Assembly: GCF_900107775.1 (NCBI RefSeq)
Contig: NZ_FNRF01000001.1
Location: 496,001-560,000, forward strand
DNA length: 64,000 nucleotides
Direction: 5' to 3'
Source of the DNA: Xylanibacter ruminicola
GTDB taxonomy: Bacteria > Bacteroidota > Bacteroidia > Bacteroidales > Bacteroidaceae
Part shown: positions 26,845 through 35,654 of the stretch, piece by piece
Numbering within the stretch: the first letter of the stretch is position 1
Layout: each line of letters starts with the position of its first letter
Position numbers and translations under genes: made by a program
Notes under the pieces: model-generated
What the model was told of the DNA's origin: nothing
The model's database searches: none
Seen by the model: the letters and a program-made list of their open reading frames with translations, nothing else

Positions 26845-28170
26845 ATGCAGAACGGAAAGAATTATCACAAGCATAGCGATAGCAAGCCGCAGACACAGCT
26901 TGCCATCGAGAAGTTTGCCGACATGATGATTGCCCGGATGGAGGAAATGAAGGAGAGTCACTGGAAAAAGGGCTGGATTGATGGTACGGGAGGCTACGGT
27001 CTTCCTCAGAACATCGCCAGCGGAACCCTGAACGGTGGTAACTCCTTCTTCCTCCAGCTCGACACCGCCATGAACGGCTACAAGATGCCGCTCTATATGA
27101 CTTTCCTGCAGGCACAGAACATGGGACTTCGCATCAATAAGGGTGCGGAGTCCATGCCTGTCATCTTCTGGGACATGCTCTATAAGGACCAGAACGGCAA
27201 GAAGGTTGACCGCAGCGACATCGATATGATGACCAAGGAGGAACGTAATGCACTGACATCTACGCCCATCCTCCGTGTATATAAGGAGTTCAATGTCGAT
27301 CAGACGAATCTTGCAGAAGTCAATCCAGAGAAATATGCGAAGCTTCAGGAGCGTTTCAAGGCTCCCGAACTGCGTGATGACAAGGGAATGTACGTCAATG
27401 CAGCCATTGACCGCATGCTCCAGCGTCAGGAATGGCTCTGCCCTGTGCAGTTTGACCAGATGGCTCCTGGTGCATCCTTCTCTCCCTCGAAAGACCGTAT
27501 CGTCATTCCGATGAAGTCACAGTTCAACATCAGTAGTACGCCGGAGGAAATCTATAAGGACGGTATGGAATACTACTCAACGTTTCTACATGAGGCCACT
27601 CACTCGACAGGTACGCCTGAGCGTCTGAACCGTGTCAAAGGTAAGCAGTTCGGTGACAAGCAGTATGGTCATGAGGAGTATGTAGCTGAAATGACTGCCG
27701 CTGTTGTCGGTAACTCTCTCGGCTTCGACAAGCGCATCCTCGATAACAACACCGCCTATATCCAAGGATGGATTCAGAATCTGAAGGAGAATCCGAAGAT
27801 TATTCTGAGCATTCTGTCCGATGTGAACAAGGCTTCAAACATGCTGTTGGAGGAGATTGATAAGCAGAAAATCGCTCTCGGTGAGACTACAATCCTTAAC
27901 CGGAAAGGTACGAATTTGGAGCCTGCGGGTGCCAACTTTGAGAACGCCGCCATCGTGAAGCAGAAGAATGGTGAGTTTGCAGCCCGTGCCTCACTGAACG
28001 GTACGGAACTGGAGATGAAGCCTGTAGCCCGTGAGATAGGCATCCGCTACTTCTCTCTGCCGGAAGGTAAGGAGAAGGAACGGCTGTTGACCACGACTCT
28101 GAACAGTAGCTATGCCGCTGACATCAGTAAGCTGACTCAGCACCAGACAAGAGGTTATAAAGTAGGTTAA
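26845..28170 (+). CDS. ardC: ArdC-like antirestriction protein with zincin metallopeptidase domain
   Basis: The 441-residue protein has an N-terminal single-strand DNA-binding domain (ADMMIARMEEMKESHWKKGW to MNGYKMPLYMTFLQAQNMG). The zincin domain has HEATHSTGTPERL at about residues 249-261 (HExxH) with a downstream glutamate in HEEYVAEMTAA. The C-terminal 90 residues form a DUF3945-like module. ArdC proteins protect incoming single-stranded DNA during conjugation. Confidence 0.88.
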   Translation: MQNGKNYHKHSDSKPQTQLAIEKFADMMIARMEEMKESHWKKGWIDGTGGYGLPQNIASGTLNGGNSFFLQLDTAMNGYKMPLYMTFLQAQNMGLRINKGAESMPVIFWDMLYKDQNGKKVDRSDIDMMTKEERNALTSTPILRVYKEFNVDQTNLAEVNPEKYAKLQERFKAPELRDDKGMYVNAAIDRMLQRQEWLCPVQFDQMAPGASFSPSKDRIVIPMKSQFNISSTPEEIYKDGMEYYSTFLHEATHSTGTPERLNRVKGKQFGDKQYGHEEYVAEMTAAVVGNSLGFDKRILDNNTAYIQGWIQNLKENPKIILSILSDVNKASNMLLEEIDKQKIALGETTILNRKGTNLEPAGANFENAAIVKQKNGEFAARASLNGTELEMKPVAREIGIRYFSLPEGKEKERLLTTTLNSSYAADISKLTQHQTRGYKVG

Positions 28171-28187
28171 CTGAAATTAGGAGGAGT

Positions 28188-29384
28188 ATGACAAATGCAA
28201 GTTTCAAGGCTCTCAAAGAGAAGGTAGGTGTGGATGACATCGCCTATTCCCTGGGCTACCGGTTGAAGAGAGAGGCTGGTGTAGGCAAGTATATCGAGAT
28301 GGCCTTGCCAGACGGCAGGGGTGGCAACACTGACACCTTGGTCATCAGTAATCCGAAATCAAAGGTCAGCCAGCTCTATTTCCATCGGAGTGGAGCAAAA
28401 GGCGGTGATGTAGTAGACTTGATCATGGAGAATATCAACAGTTTTTCAGAATCTGGGAAGGACAAATGGGAAAAAGCCCAGAAGGTGATGGCAAAATTTG
28501 CCAATGAGCCTATTCCCGACTATGGTGACAGTAAGTATCTGGAGAAAGCAGGCTACAAGGATAATCAGCCGTTTGACCCGAATCGCTGGGAGGTGACTCC
28601 TGCAACGGAACACATGCATCATGTGATGAGCTACTTCGAGCCTCGCGGCATCCGTCAGGAAACGGTGGAGGTGTTCGCTCCGTTCCTTGTCCGTGTCAAA
28701 GACCTTCAGGCCAAGAACTACGACAACTTCAATCTTGGTTTTCCTTACAAGGTGCCTGGATCAGATGAAGTGGCTGGTTATGAGATTCGAGGCTATAAGG
28801 GCTATAAGAGCAAGGCCGCCGGAACAAATTCTTCCTCTGCCGCATGGATCGTGGATATGTCAGATGGTAATCCCGATAGCGTGAAGAACGTATTTTTCGG
28901 GGAGAGTGGCTACGACATCATGGCTTTCTATCAGCTCAACCGACAGAAGATCGAGAAGGAGAGTTCCGTTTTTGTGTCGCTTGGCGGTTCGTTCTCCAAT
29001 CAGCAGTTTTCCGGCATCATGCGTCACTATGGTCAGGCCAAGGCTGTTGACTGCTGTGATAACGACCTGAACGGACGTATCTATGGCATCCGTATGGCAG
29101 GACTGTTGGACGGGGTTCATTTTAATATTTCAAAGACAAATGAGGAGGTTCATCTGACTGTCAAAGGTCAGGAGCATGTGATGGATGCTGCAACGGCATC
29201 GATACATGAGCTGACCAAGTTCATGGAGGTGAACCCTCGTGTGGCTGAGTGGAAGCCTGCCAAGGCTTTCAAGGACTGGAACGACCAGGCCATGAACAAA
29301 CCGATGGAGCCGATGGCTCTGGCTAACAAATACCAGCGCAACGAGAAGCTGGCAGAGGACAGGGCTAAAGGTGTGAAACTTTAA
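28188..29384 (+). CDS. Primase-like protein with DUF3991 and TOPRIM domains
   Basis: The 398-residue protein has an N-terminal zinc-finger-like region without a full set of cysteines. A TOPRIM domain follows with the conserved Glu in FFGESGYDIMAFYQLN and the DxD in CCDNDLNGRIYGIRMAG. Such proteins occur in Bacteroides ICEs beside ArdC and may act in priming or processing the transferred strand. The primase activity itself is inferred. Confidence 0.8.
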   Translation: MTNASFKALKEKVGVDDIAYSLGYRLKREAGVGKYIEMALPDGRGGNTDTLVISNPKSKVSQLYFHRSGAKGGDVVDLIMENINSFSESGKDKWEKAQKVMAKFANEPIPDYGDSKYLEKAGYKDNQPFDPNRWEVTPATEHMHHVMSYFEPRGIRQETVEVFAPFLVRVKDLQAKNYDNFNLGFPYKVPGSDEVAGYEIRGYKGYKSKAAGTNSSSAAWIVDMSDGNPDSVKNVFFGESGYDIMAFYQLNRQKIEKESSVFVSLGGSFSNQQFSGIMRHYGQAKAVDCCDNDLNGRIYGIRMAGLLDGVHFNISKTNEEVHLTVKGQEHVMDAATASIHELTKFMEVNPRVAEWKPAKAFKDWNDQAMNKPMEPMALANKYQRNEKLAEDRAKGVKL

Positions 29385-29397
29385 AAACGGAAAGACG

Positions 29398-30120
29398 ATG
29401 AAAAGACAACTGATTTGTTTCATTTCTCTTCTTCTACTCTCGAATGAGTGCTTTGCACAGCAGACCGACCCGACCTTGACGGCAGCAGTTGGCGCACAAA
29501 GTGCCATGTTGAACAGCTTGTTCAGCAAGCGTGAGAAGACCCAGAAGAAGATTATTGCCGCTGAAACGGCTGTAACTGTAGCAATGGACAGGATGCACAA
29601 GGTAGAGGACCAGATGCTGGAGTACCTGTCGAATGCGCAGGGAGCCATGCAGAACCTCTATCAGATAAAACGTGCTGCAGAACTGGTTACTACTGAGATT
29701 CCGCAGAACATGAATCTTGTGAAGAAGTCTCTGCCTGGTCATCTGAAGGGAACGGCTATCGCCATACTGGTTTCGGACGAACTGACGGATGCTGCTACGC
29801 AGATGGCCAGCCTCTATCCGTTCATGAAGCAGTTGGTGACCAGTGGCAGCTACAACGTATCGGATTACGACGAGAAGGGCAATCCTGTGAACAAGAAGCA
29901 TAAGGTGAACCTGCTGAACTCGGCTGAACGGTACTATGTTGCCAACGAGGTAGTCACTAAGTTGGAAAGCATCAATACCGACCTATGGCTGTTGGCATGG
30001 CAGATCAGAACGTACTCTTGGAATGACCTCTGGTATGGGCTTGACCCTGTAGGATGGGCATCGGTCATGTCAGGCAAGGCTATCGTGGAAGGTCTGATAT
30101 ACGATTGGCAGTATCTGTAA
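29398..30120 (+). CDS. Exported TraI-like (VirB5-like) protein
   Basis: The 240-residue protein has a signal peptide (LICFISLLLLSNECFAQ), a helical coiled-coil body and the end SGKAIVEGLIYDWQYL. This tail matches the GLI-x-x-W ends of the two TraI-type proteins in the tra operon, although the gene is 16 kb away in the accessory operon. A periplasmic transfer function is likely. Confidence 0.7.
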   Translation: MKRQLICFISLLLLSNECFAQQTDPTLTAAVGAQSAMLNSLFSKREKTQKKIIAAETAVTVAMDRMHKVEDQMLEYLSNAQGAMQNLYQIKRAAELVTTEIPQNMNLVKKSLPGHLKGTAIAILVSDELTDAATQMASLYPFMKQLVTSGSYNVSDYDEKGNPVNKKHKVNLLNSAERYYVANEVVTKLESINTDLWLLAWQIRTYSWNDLWYGLDPVGWASVMSGKAIVEGLIYDWQYL

Positions 30121-30123
30121 AGG

Positions 30124-30975
30124 ATGGAAGAAGAAACTAACAATATGACAAGAGAAAAGACAGAAATGACAGAAAAAAAGGTAATTGGAAAATGTCCCGT
30201 ATGTGGCGGCGACGTAATGGAGTCGCCGTTGGGATTCTGTTGCAACGGCACGACCAAGGAGGGTCGGCGTTGCCAGTTCGTCATCCACCGCAAGATGCAT
30301 GGGGTAGAAATGACGGAGGAGATTTGCCGTCAGTTGCTCAGTGAGGGTAGGACGGGCATCATGGAGATGAAGAACAAGAAGAACCAGCCATTCCTGGCCA
30401 TGTTCATCATCGAGGATGGTAAAGTGCATCTTGATTTCGTATCTCACTATATGGAAGGCCGCTGCCCTATATGCGGTGGAAGGGTGAAGAAAACGAGTAA
30501 GGGCTATGCCTGTGAAAATCATGTCGGGCCGAATCCCACCTGCGACTTCTATATGATGGGTATCATCTGCAACCGTAAGATTACGGACGAGGAAGTGGAG
30601 AGATTCCTCAGTGGTGAGCGGTTGACACTTGACGGCTTTTCTACGAACGACGGACATATGTTCTCCTCTACGCTTCAGCTGAATGAGAAAGGAAGTGTGT
30701 CCTTGGAGTCTAAGATAACCAAATGTCCTGTCTGCGGAGGTGAGATACATGTGGGCATGAAAGCCTACAACTGCAGTAACTACAAGGATAAGGATCATCC
30801 ATGTAACTTCTCCATCTGGCGGAACATTTCTGGTCACGAGGTGTCTGTGGAGGAAGCCAGACAGATATGTGAAGATGGACAGACGAAGGAGGTGCTGGAA
30901 CTGTATAAGGAGGACGGCACGATTTACTACAAGCGCCTTGGATTGAACAAGGAGAATCAGGTAATCAGAATTTAA
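30124..30975 (+). CDS. Three-zinc-ribbon protein of topoisomerase C-terminal-repeat type
   Basis: The 283-residue protein consists of three repeats. Each starts with a CPxCGG knuckle and has a second pair of Cys (CCNG...C, CENH...C, CSNY...C). The repeats are separated by ICRQLLSEGRT- and EVERFLSGERLT-type modules, like the C-terminal repeats of bacterial topoisomerase III (Toprim_Crpt). No topoisomerase catalytic domain is present. It probably binds single-stranded DNA. It starts 3 bp after the preceding gene. Confidence 0.8.
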   Translation: MEEETNNMTREKTEMTEKKVIGKCPVCGGDVMESPLGFCCNGTTKEGRRCQFVIHRKMHGVEMTEEICRQLLSEGRTGIMEMKNKKNQPFLAMFIIEDGKVHLDFVSHYMEGRCPICGGRVKKTSKGYACENHVGPNPTCDFYMMGIICNRKITDEEVERFLSGERLTLDGFSTNDGHMFSSTLQLNEKGSVSLESKITKCPVCGGEIHVGMKAYNCSNYKDKDHPCNFSIWRNISGHEVSVEEARQICEDGQTKEVLELYKEDGTIYYKRLGLNKENQVIRI

Positions 30976-30987
30976 ATTGCAGAAATA

Positions 30988-31485
30988 ATGAAGAAACTCA
31001 TGATAGCAGTGGCTGTCCTGCTTGGAATGACAGCATGCTCGGACAAGAATCAGCAGATGAAGGATTTGGCGGAGATCAGTCTCTGCCAATCCCTGGGCGA
31101 GAGTACGGACGTGAAGATCCTCGGTGTGTCGGAGCCTGACTCCACTTTCGGAACAAGCTATCTGTCACCGGAAGAGAAGAAGGCTGTGATGGCCACAATG
31201 CAGAAGGTGACGAAGCAGATAATGAGCCGCACGAACAATATGGAAACCTTCGACCCCAGTGATGATTATGTCATCAACCTGGCAGAGCGTCAGATGAGGG
31301 CTAATGCCGACCTGAGAGGAATGCTTTTCGAGTGTGACAAGAAAGGCGAATGGAACGGCTGGAAGGTGAAGATTGACTACGAGGCAAAAGGCGGGCACGA
31401 AATGGACTACCGCGCCGAACGCTGGTTCTTCTTCGACAAGGAAGGTGGTGTGATTATCAAAACTATCGAGTTTCCTTTACCATAA
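30988..31485 (+). CDS. Lipoprotein of unknown function
   Basis: The 165-residue protein has a signal peptide with lipobox (LLGMTACS). The body includes YEAKGGHEMDYRAERWFFFDKEGG, resembling small beta-rich lipoproteins. It overlaps the next gene (TAATG). No function is assigned. Confidence 0.7.
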   Translation: MKKLMIAVAVLLGMTACSDKNQQMKDLAEISLCQSLGESTDVKILGVSEPDSTFGTSYLSPEEKKAVMATMQKVTKQIMSRTNNMETFDPSDDYVINLAERQMRANADLRGMLFECDKKGEWNGWKVKIDYEAKGGHEMDYRAERWFFFDKEGGVIIKTIEFPLP

Positions 31486-32729
31486 TGACTATGACACAAG
31501 AAAGAATGAATACTGTCGGTAGTGACGAGACTTTCTCGGATGACATCCGGGCTTTGAGAAAAGAGCGCGCGAAGATAAAGAACCGGCGTGATGACATTGT
31601 TATTTTCCCGAATGGTGACAAATGGTTTGTCTTTGACGATGATGCCAACAGACTCTTTGAAGTGCTGGGGTGGCAGACGAGTGAAAAGCTGATGGATGAA
31701 GGTGCCATCAGTTGGATGAATCTCAGTGATGAGGGCAGAGAAGCATTGTTGCTCACTGACTTGAATCCTATCAGTCTCTGGAAACACGCTGAAATCAATG
31801 TTGCCGGATGGTCATCGGAAGAGGATTATAAGGCCGACAGGCTTTCTTTGGCTCAGCAGACCTTGGACTATCTGCTTCAGTTTAACCGCAATGATCATGC
31901 CATCGTGAATCTTGGGAAGTTCCCCATCTACTCGAAAGACGGAGACATTGACACCACAGAGAATATATGCTTCGTCGATTTCGATGGTCGCGGAAGCGTC
32001 AATCTGTTCACAGAAAGCGGCAAGACCATCAATCTGGTTTACGGCCAGGAATGGAACATGATGGGTGGTGGAGATTATATCATCAGTACGGGTAACATGC
32101 TGAATACTCAGCTCGAAGATGTGAAGCACACGCTGTTAAACTACGGTTCGGTGGAGATGCAGCGGCAGTTGAAGACGGATGATATCATGGAGGAGTACAA
32201 CTCTTTCCTCAGCAAGTATCGCTACGACCATGTGCTGATGGAGCAGCAGGACTTCTATGAGGCTCTTGGTGATGATGCTGTGTCGATGGCCAGCAAGTAT
32301 CATCTGAAGCTTTGGGACAGGGACGCTGGTAACGGTCTCGTCGTGCCGATGGTGATGCTGAACATCAATCAGGTGGACAAGGTTCTCTCCGAGGCGGACG
32401 ACGTGCTGATTGAGGAAAGCCGAATCATGGAGTCGAGGGATGAATTGGCCCTGAAGCCGAGTCCGCTGAACGAAGGGCTAAACGAGACACTGCACTTCAA
32501 TGAGAGTGGAATTAAGAAAACCCGCAATGGCGACTATATGGTGTGGGCTCGCCTAAACGGAGTGGACTTGCCAGACAAGGAAATCTCGCCGGAAATGGGT
32601 ATCAGATATCTGCGGCTGATTGGTGGAGCCGAGAAGGAGCTGCTACTGAGATCAGCCCTCCAGCAGAGCTATGGCACGGAGATTGGCCAGCTCGCCACTC
32701 ACAGCCAGTCGGCTATGGTCAAGATATAA
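31485..32729 (+). CDS. ICE accessory protein with DUF3945-like C-terminus
   Basis: The 414-residue cytoplasmic protein has a C-terminal module (IKKTRNGDYMVWARLNGVDLPDKEIS to ATHSQSAMVKI) that closely resembles the C-terminus of the ArdC-like protein, including the MGIRYLRL / LLLRSALQQSYG pattern. The N-terminal 300 residues are not recognised. It is the last gene of the accessory operon, before a strong terminator. Confidence 0.65.
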   Translation: MTMTQERMNTVGSDETFSDDIRALRKERAKIKNRRDDIVIFPNGDKWFVFDDDANRLFEVLGWQTSEKLMDEGAISWMNLSDEGREALLLTDLNPISLWKHAEINVAGWSSEEDYKADRLSLAQQTLDYLLQFNRNDHAIVNLGKFPIYSKDGDIDTTENICFVDFDGRGSVNLFTESGKTINLVYGQEWNMMGGGDYIISTGNMLNTQLEDVKHTLLNYGSVEMQRQLKTDDIMEEYNSFLSKYRYDHVLMEQQDFYEALGDDAVSMASKYHLKLWDRDAGNGLVVPMVMLNINQVDKVLSEADDVLIEESRIMESRDELALKPSPLNEGLNETLHFNESGIKKTRNGDYMVWARLNGVDLPDKEISPEMGIRYLRLIGGAEKELLLRSALQQSYGTEIGQLATHSQSAMVKI

Positions 32730-32804
32730 TAGGTTAGTATTAAGGTACTAAGATTATTCAGGATAATATCTTTTAGTTCATACGATTAATCAGATTATGC
32801 AGCG

Positions 32805-32839
32805 TCCCTCATTGCCTGTGAAGGTAGTGGGGGATTTTT
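32805..32839 (+). terminator. Intrinsic terminator of the accessory operon
   Basis: A 12-bp stem, with some G-T pairs, forms between 32805-32816 (TCCCTCATTGCC) and 32823-32834 (GGTAGTGGGGGA). Five T follow. Confidence 0.8.
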
Positions 32840-32884
32840 CTTTTAGGCTTTGAACACCTTGGCCGTCGGCGGCGCCAGATTTTA

Positions 32885-33111
32885 CGATGCAAAGGTAAAT
32901 GGCTGCTGATGGATGGCCTCGGCTTTCAAAGTGTTTTCCCAACAATCTTCCTTTCCCTTCTGGAAAGAGTATTCCCGTAAAAACACACCGAACCTTCCGA
33001 TTGCCATTCGTCAGTCAGCCACCTTTTGCGAGCATCGTAAAAACAAGTCCCGCAGACGGCAAGGAGCAAAAGCTCCAAACCAAAGGGAAAAGATTAAAAC
33101 TCAAACATACG
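32885..33111 (+). promoter_or_regulatory. Repeated promoter/leader element, copy A
   Basis: This is one of three related elements of about 230 bp (A here, B 35073-35309, C 55763-55996). Each starts with CGATGCAAAGGTA (32885-32897), which holds a minus-strand TACCTTTG box. Each has an inverted ACCTTTTG...GCATCG arm about 125 bp on (33021-33037). Each ends with a conserved leader (ACGGCAAGGAGC, AAAGCTCC hairpin, CCAAACCAAAGGGAAAA) just before an ATG. Here it feeds the phosphoribosyltransferase gene. Confidence 0.65.
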
Positions 33112-33642
33112 ATGCTGAAATACGCTTTATTCGACTACATTCCCAAACGCAAGATGCGCAGGGCAACCTTCGAGCAGCAGGACACCACAAGAAAGGTGCT
33201 CGACTTCAAGGCAGGCAAGCAGTATGCCACAAGGTGGGCAGCACGAGAGATGGCTCGTGCCATCCGTCACAACGACTTGTCTGATACGATTATCGTCTGC
33301 ATCCCTGCCAGTTGCAAGCGCACCAACGACCGCAGATACAAGCAGTTTATGAAGGAACTTTGTGAACTGACGGGTGCCATCAACGGCTTCGACTTGGTGC
33401 AACCTATGGGAAAACGCAGGAAAGCACACATCGACCACGTGCATGAAATCGCTGACGGAGCATCGGAGTGCATCCACATTAACGACAATGCCCTCAAAGG
33501 GAAGAAAGTACTTGTGGTTGATGACATCGTGACCACAGGAAAGACAGCCAACTCGTTTATCGACATGCTGCAATCCGCAGGTGCCGACGTGAGAGGTGCC
33601 CTCTTCCTCTCAAAGACTAAAAGCTATCGCAAAAATCATTAA
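33112..33642 (+). CDS. Phosphoribosyltransferase-domain protein (ComF-like)
   Basis: The ATG at 33112 gives 176 residues. A longer frame upstream runs through the repeated leader and is rejected. The PRPP-binding motif KKVLVVDDIVTTGKTANS (about residues 126-143) is classic for type I phosphoribosyltransferases, and ASCKRTNDRRYKQF resembles ComF proteins. It may salvage nucleobases or act in DNA uptake or processing. It is followed by radC after 12 bp. Confidence 0.82.
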   Translation: MLKYALFDYIPKRKMRRATFEQQDTTRKVLDFKAGKQYATRWAAREMARAIRHNDLSDTIIVCIPASCKRTNDRRYKQFMKELCELTGAINGFDLVQPMGKRRKAHIDHVHEIADGASECIHINDNALKGKKVLVVDDIVTTGKTANSFIDMLQSAGADVRGALFLSKTKSYRKNH

Positions 33643-33654
33643 TCCGTATTAGAT

Positions 33655-34353
33655 ATGAACGCAACAACAGTTAAACTAAGTGTTAGGAATTGGGCAGAGG
33701 AAGACCGCCCGAGTTACAAACTTCTGAACTACGGCGCAGGTTCGCTGACCGATGCAGAGATTATTTCGCTCCTTGTAGGCAGTGGTACGGCTCAATATAA
33801 TGCCGTGGAGATTGCCAACCACATACTTTGCAAGTTCGACCGCGACCTCTCAAAGCTAAGCAAGGCAGAGGTTTATGAGCTGAACGATGTGGAGGGAGTC
33901 GGTACACAGACTATCTGCAAGCTGATGGCAGCCATGGAGTTAGGCAAGCGCAGACAGATGGCAGGACGCTCCTTTGCTCCTGACCTCTGCACGGCAACGT
34001 CAATCTACAATTATATGCTGCCGAAGATGCAAGACCTCAAGACGGAGGAGTTCTGGGTTCTGCTCTGCAATCAGAACTATAAACTCATCAAGCCCGTCCG
34101 TATCAGCCAAGGCGGTATTACCGAGACTTCCGTAGACATCCGTATCATCATGAAAGAGGCGGTGCTCTGCAATGCGACGATTTTAGCAGCAGTTCACAAC
34201 CACCCCAGCGGCTGCATCCACCCCAGCCGGTACGATGATGAACTAACGAATAGCATCAAGAGGGCGTGTCAGCTGATGAGAATCCATTTCACTGACCATG
34301 TGATAGTATGTGACGGCCAGTATTATTCGTATTCAGAGAGAGGACGGCTGTAA
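33655..34353 (+). CDS. radC: RadC family JAB/MPN-domain protein
   Basis: The 232-residue protein has an N-terminal helix-hairpin-helix (LNDVEGVGTQTICKLMAAMELGKR). The C-terminal JAMM-type metal site shows as HNHPSGCIHPSRYDDEL. RadC-like proteins are common on mobile elements; their repair role is unsettled. It forms a pair with the phosphoribosyltransferase under repeat element A. Confidence 0.9.
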   Translation: MNATTVKLSVRNWAEEDRPSYKLLNYGAGSLTDAEIISLLVGSGTAQYNAVEIANHILCKFDRDLSKLSKAEVYELNDVEGVGTQTICKLMAAMELGKRRQMAGRSFAPDLCTATSIYNYMLPKMQDLKTEEFWVLLCNQNYKLIKPVRISQGGITETSVDIRIIMKEAVLCNATILAAVHNHPSGCIHPSRYDDELTNSIKRACQLMRIHFTDHVIVCDGQYYSYSERGRL

Positions 34354-35072
34354 TGCCGTTCTTTCCCTGCCTGGCATCGGATAGGTGACTCGATGGAGGT
34401 TTCCCCCCGTCGGGTCGGATGCTCCCTATGGGTCGCATCCTCGCGGGTCGAGCCGTTCAGTCTCGCCCGTAAAGAGGTATCGCCGATGGTCGCATTATTC
34501 TTTGCTCTCTTTCCTTGGGAGGATGTGGGGGACGGGAACACAGCCCTGCATCCGCTGACGTAGGCAATTGCCTGGCACTCCTTTCGCTGTCGGTACAGGG
34601 CTATGCCTTGCACGGGCAACTGTCAGTCGGCGCAGTCAAGTTGCTTACATCGGCTGGATGCCGGCAAAGTTCCCGTCCAGGTGGAGGCCAAATAGCCGGG
34701 CTATTTCAGAATCAGCGGACAAGCCGCAGACACTGCTTCGGGACAGAGGTATCGCCGATGGTCAGTCGTTCTTTTCCCTTTTGGCTTGGGAGAACTGGAG
34801 TTCCCCGAAAGCCGTAGCGGTAGTCATGTCCGCAGCGAGTGCGAACGTCACTACTGCCACCACTTTCGCCTTCCGTTCAGGGACGGACGGAAGTGAGGGT
34901 CATCGAGCCATTGCCGACGTGCGCTGCTGGCTTGCTGCACGGGTGGCACGTCCTTTTGGCCGATGACTCACCTGTGCAGGAATCCGCAGGCAGTCGGCAG
35001 AGGCTCTGCGAGGCTGCTCCGCAAGGGGAGGGGAATGTCAGGCCAGCCGCTCCTTGCTGTCCTTGGGATGAT
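34354..35072. other. GC-rich noncoding segment of about 720 bp
   Basis: Several overlapping open frames exist, but none has recognisable protein features or a good start. The stretch is noticeably more GC-rich than its neighbours. It contains direct-repeat copy R1 (34419-34495) and a 19-bp partial copy (34745-34763). It may be a decayed segment or hold a noncoding RNA. Confidence 0.5.
34419..34495 (+). repeat. Dispersed direct repeat R1
   Basis: This segment resembles R2 (37061-37145) and R3 (48721-48806), sharing GGTCGCA.CCTCGCG, TCTCGCCC.GT and GGTATCGCCGATGGTCG. A partial copy (AGAGGTATCGCCGATGGTC) recurs exactly at 34745-34763. All copies have the same orientation. Confidence 0.65.
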
Positions 35073-35309
35073 TTTAACGATGCAAAGGTAACGTGCCGCT
35101 GTCGGATGGCCTCGGTATTCATTGCCAACAGGCTGAAATCTTCCTCATTATTGCATGATGAGCGTATTTCAGGCAGTTGCCAACGGCACCTTCCGATTGT
35201 CATGCGACGGTCGGCTACCTTTGTCGGGCATCGTAAAATCAAACCCCAGACGGCAAGGAGCAAAGGCTCCAAACCAAAGGGAAAAAGTTAAACTCAAACA
35301 TCAGTAAAT
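35073..35309 (+). promoter_or_regulatory. Repeated promoter/leader element, copy B
   Basis: Second copy of the element described at 32885. The right arm has a full TACCTTTG -7 box (CTACCTTTGTCGGGCATCG, about 35216-35234). The conserved leader hairpin (GGAGCAAAGGCTCC) and CCAAACCAAAGGGAAAA tail follow, ending just before the small gene at 35310. Confidence 0.65.
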
Positions 35310-35543
35310 ATGAGACATTGCGACACCTATCAGATTCCTGCCTACGCAGTACCCTACATCGCCAACGATGACCCGACAGGGCTTAGTGACCTCGAAATCG
35401 AGCTGATTGACGGCTTTATGGCTTCTACTTTCCCTCGTGGATGCAGCGTCGATTGGGACACATGCCAGCAACCGCACTTCTCGCTTTCGCCAGAGTTCGG
35501 CCAGCCGTGCGAGGTCTATGATGCGGTGATGTACGGCTATTAG
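35310..35543 (+). CDS. Small conserved ICE protein (DUF6926-like)
   Basis: This 77-residue acidic protein (MRHCDTYQIPAYAVPYIAND, then LSDLEIELIDGFMAS, FSLSPEFGQPCEVYDAVMYGY) resembles small proteins seen in Bacteroidales mobile elements. Its function is unknown. It starts right after repeat element B, which supports a real gene. Confidence 0.7.
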   Translation: MRHCDTYQIPAYAVPYIANDDPTGLSDLEIELIDGFMASTFPRGCSVDWDTCQQPHFSLSPEFGQPCEVYDAVMYGY

Positions 35544-35654
35544 AAAGAAACTTTTCTGTCAGCACAATCGATTGTGCATATTGTTAGGCGACCTCTCGGT
35601 TCGTGAGAATAGGGAGGCTTTTCAAAGAAACGTGTAACATTAAAATATATCATT

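Noticed and set aside
30070..31089. A 339-codon open frame antisense to the zinc-ribbon gene
   Set aside because: The plus strand encodes three regular CPxCGG repeats. The minus frame has no features and no promoter.
32899..33111. N-terminal extension of the phosphoribosyltransferase frame
   Set aside because: It is the repeated promoter/leader element, which also occurs before two unrelated genes. The family starts at 33112.
34515..35291. Several overlapping open frames of 100-150 codons
   Set aside because: They lie in GC-rich sequence where stops are rare, have unnatural composition, and one runs through repeat element B.
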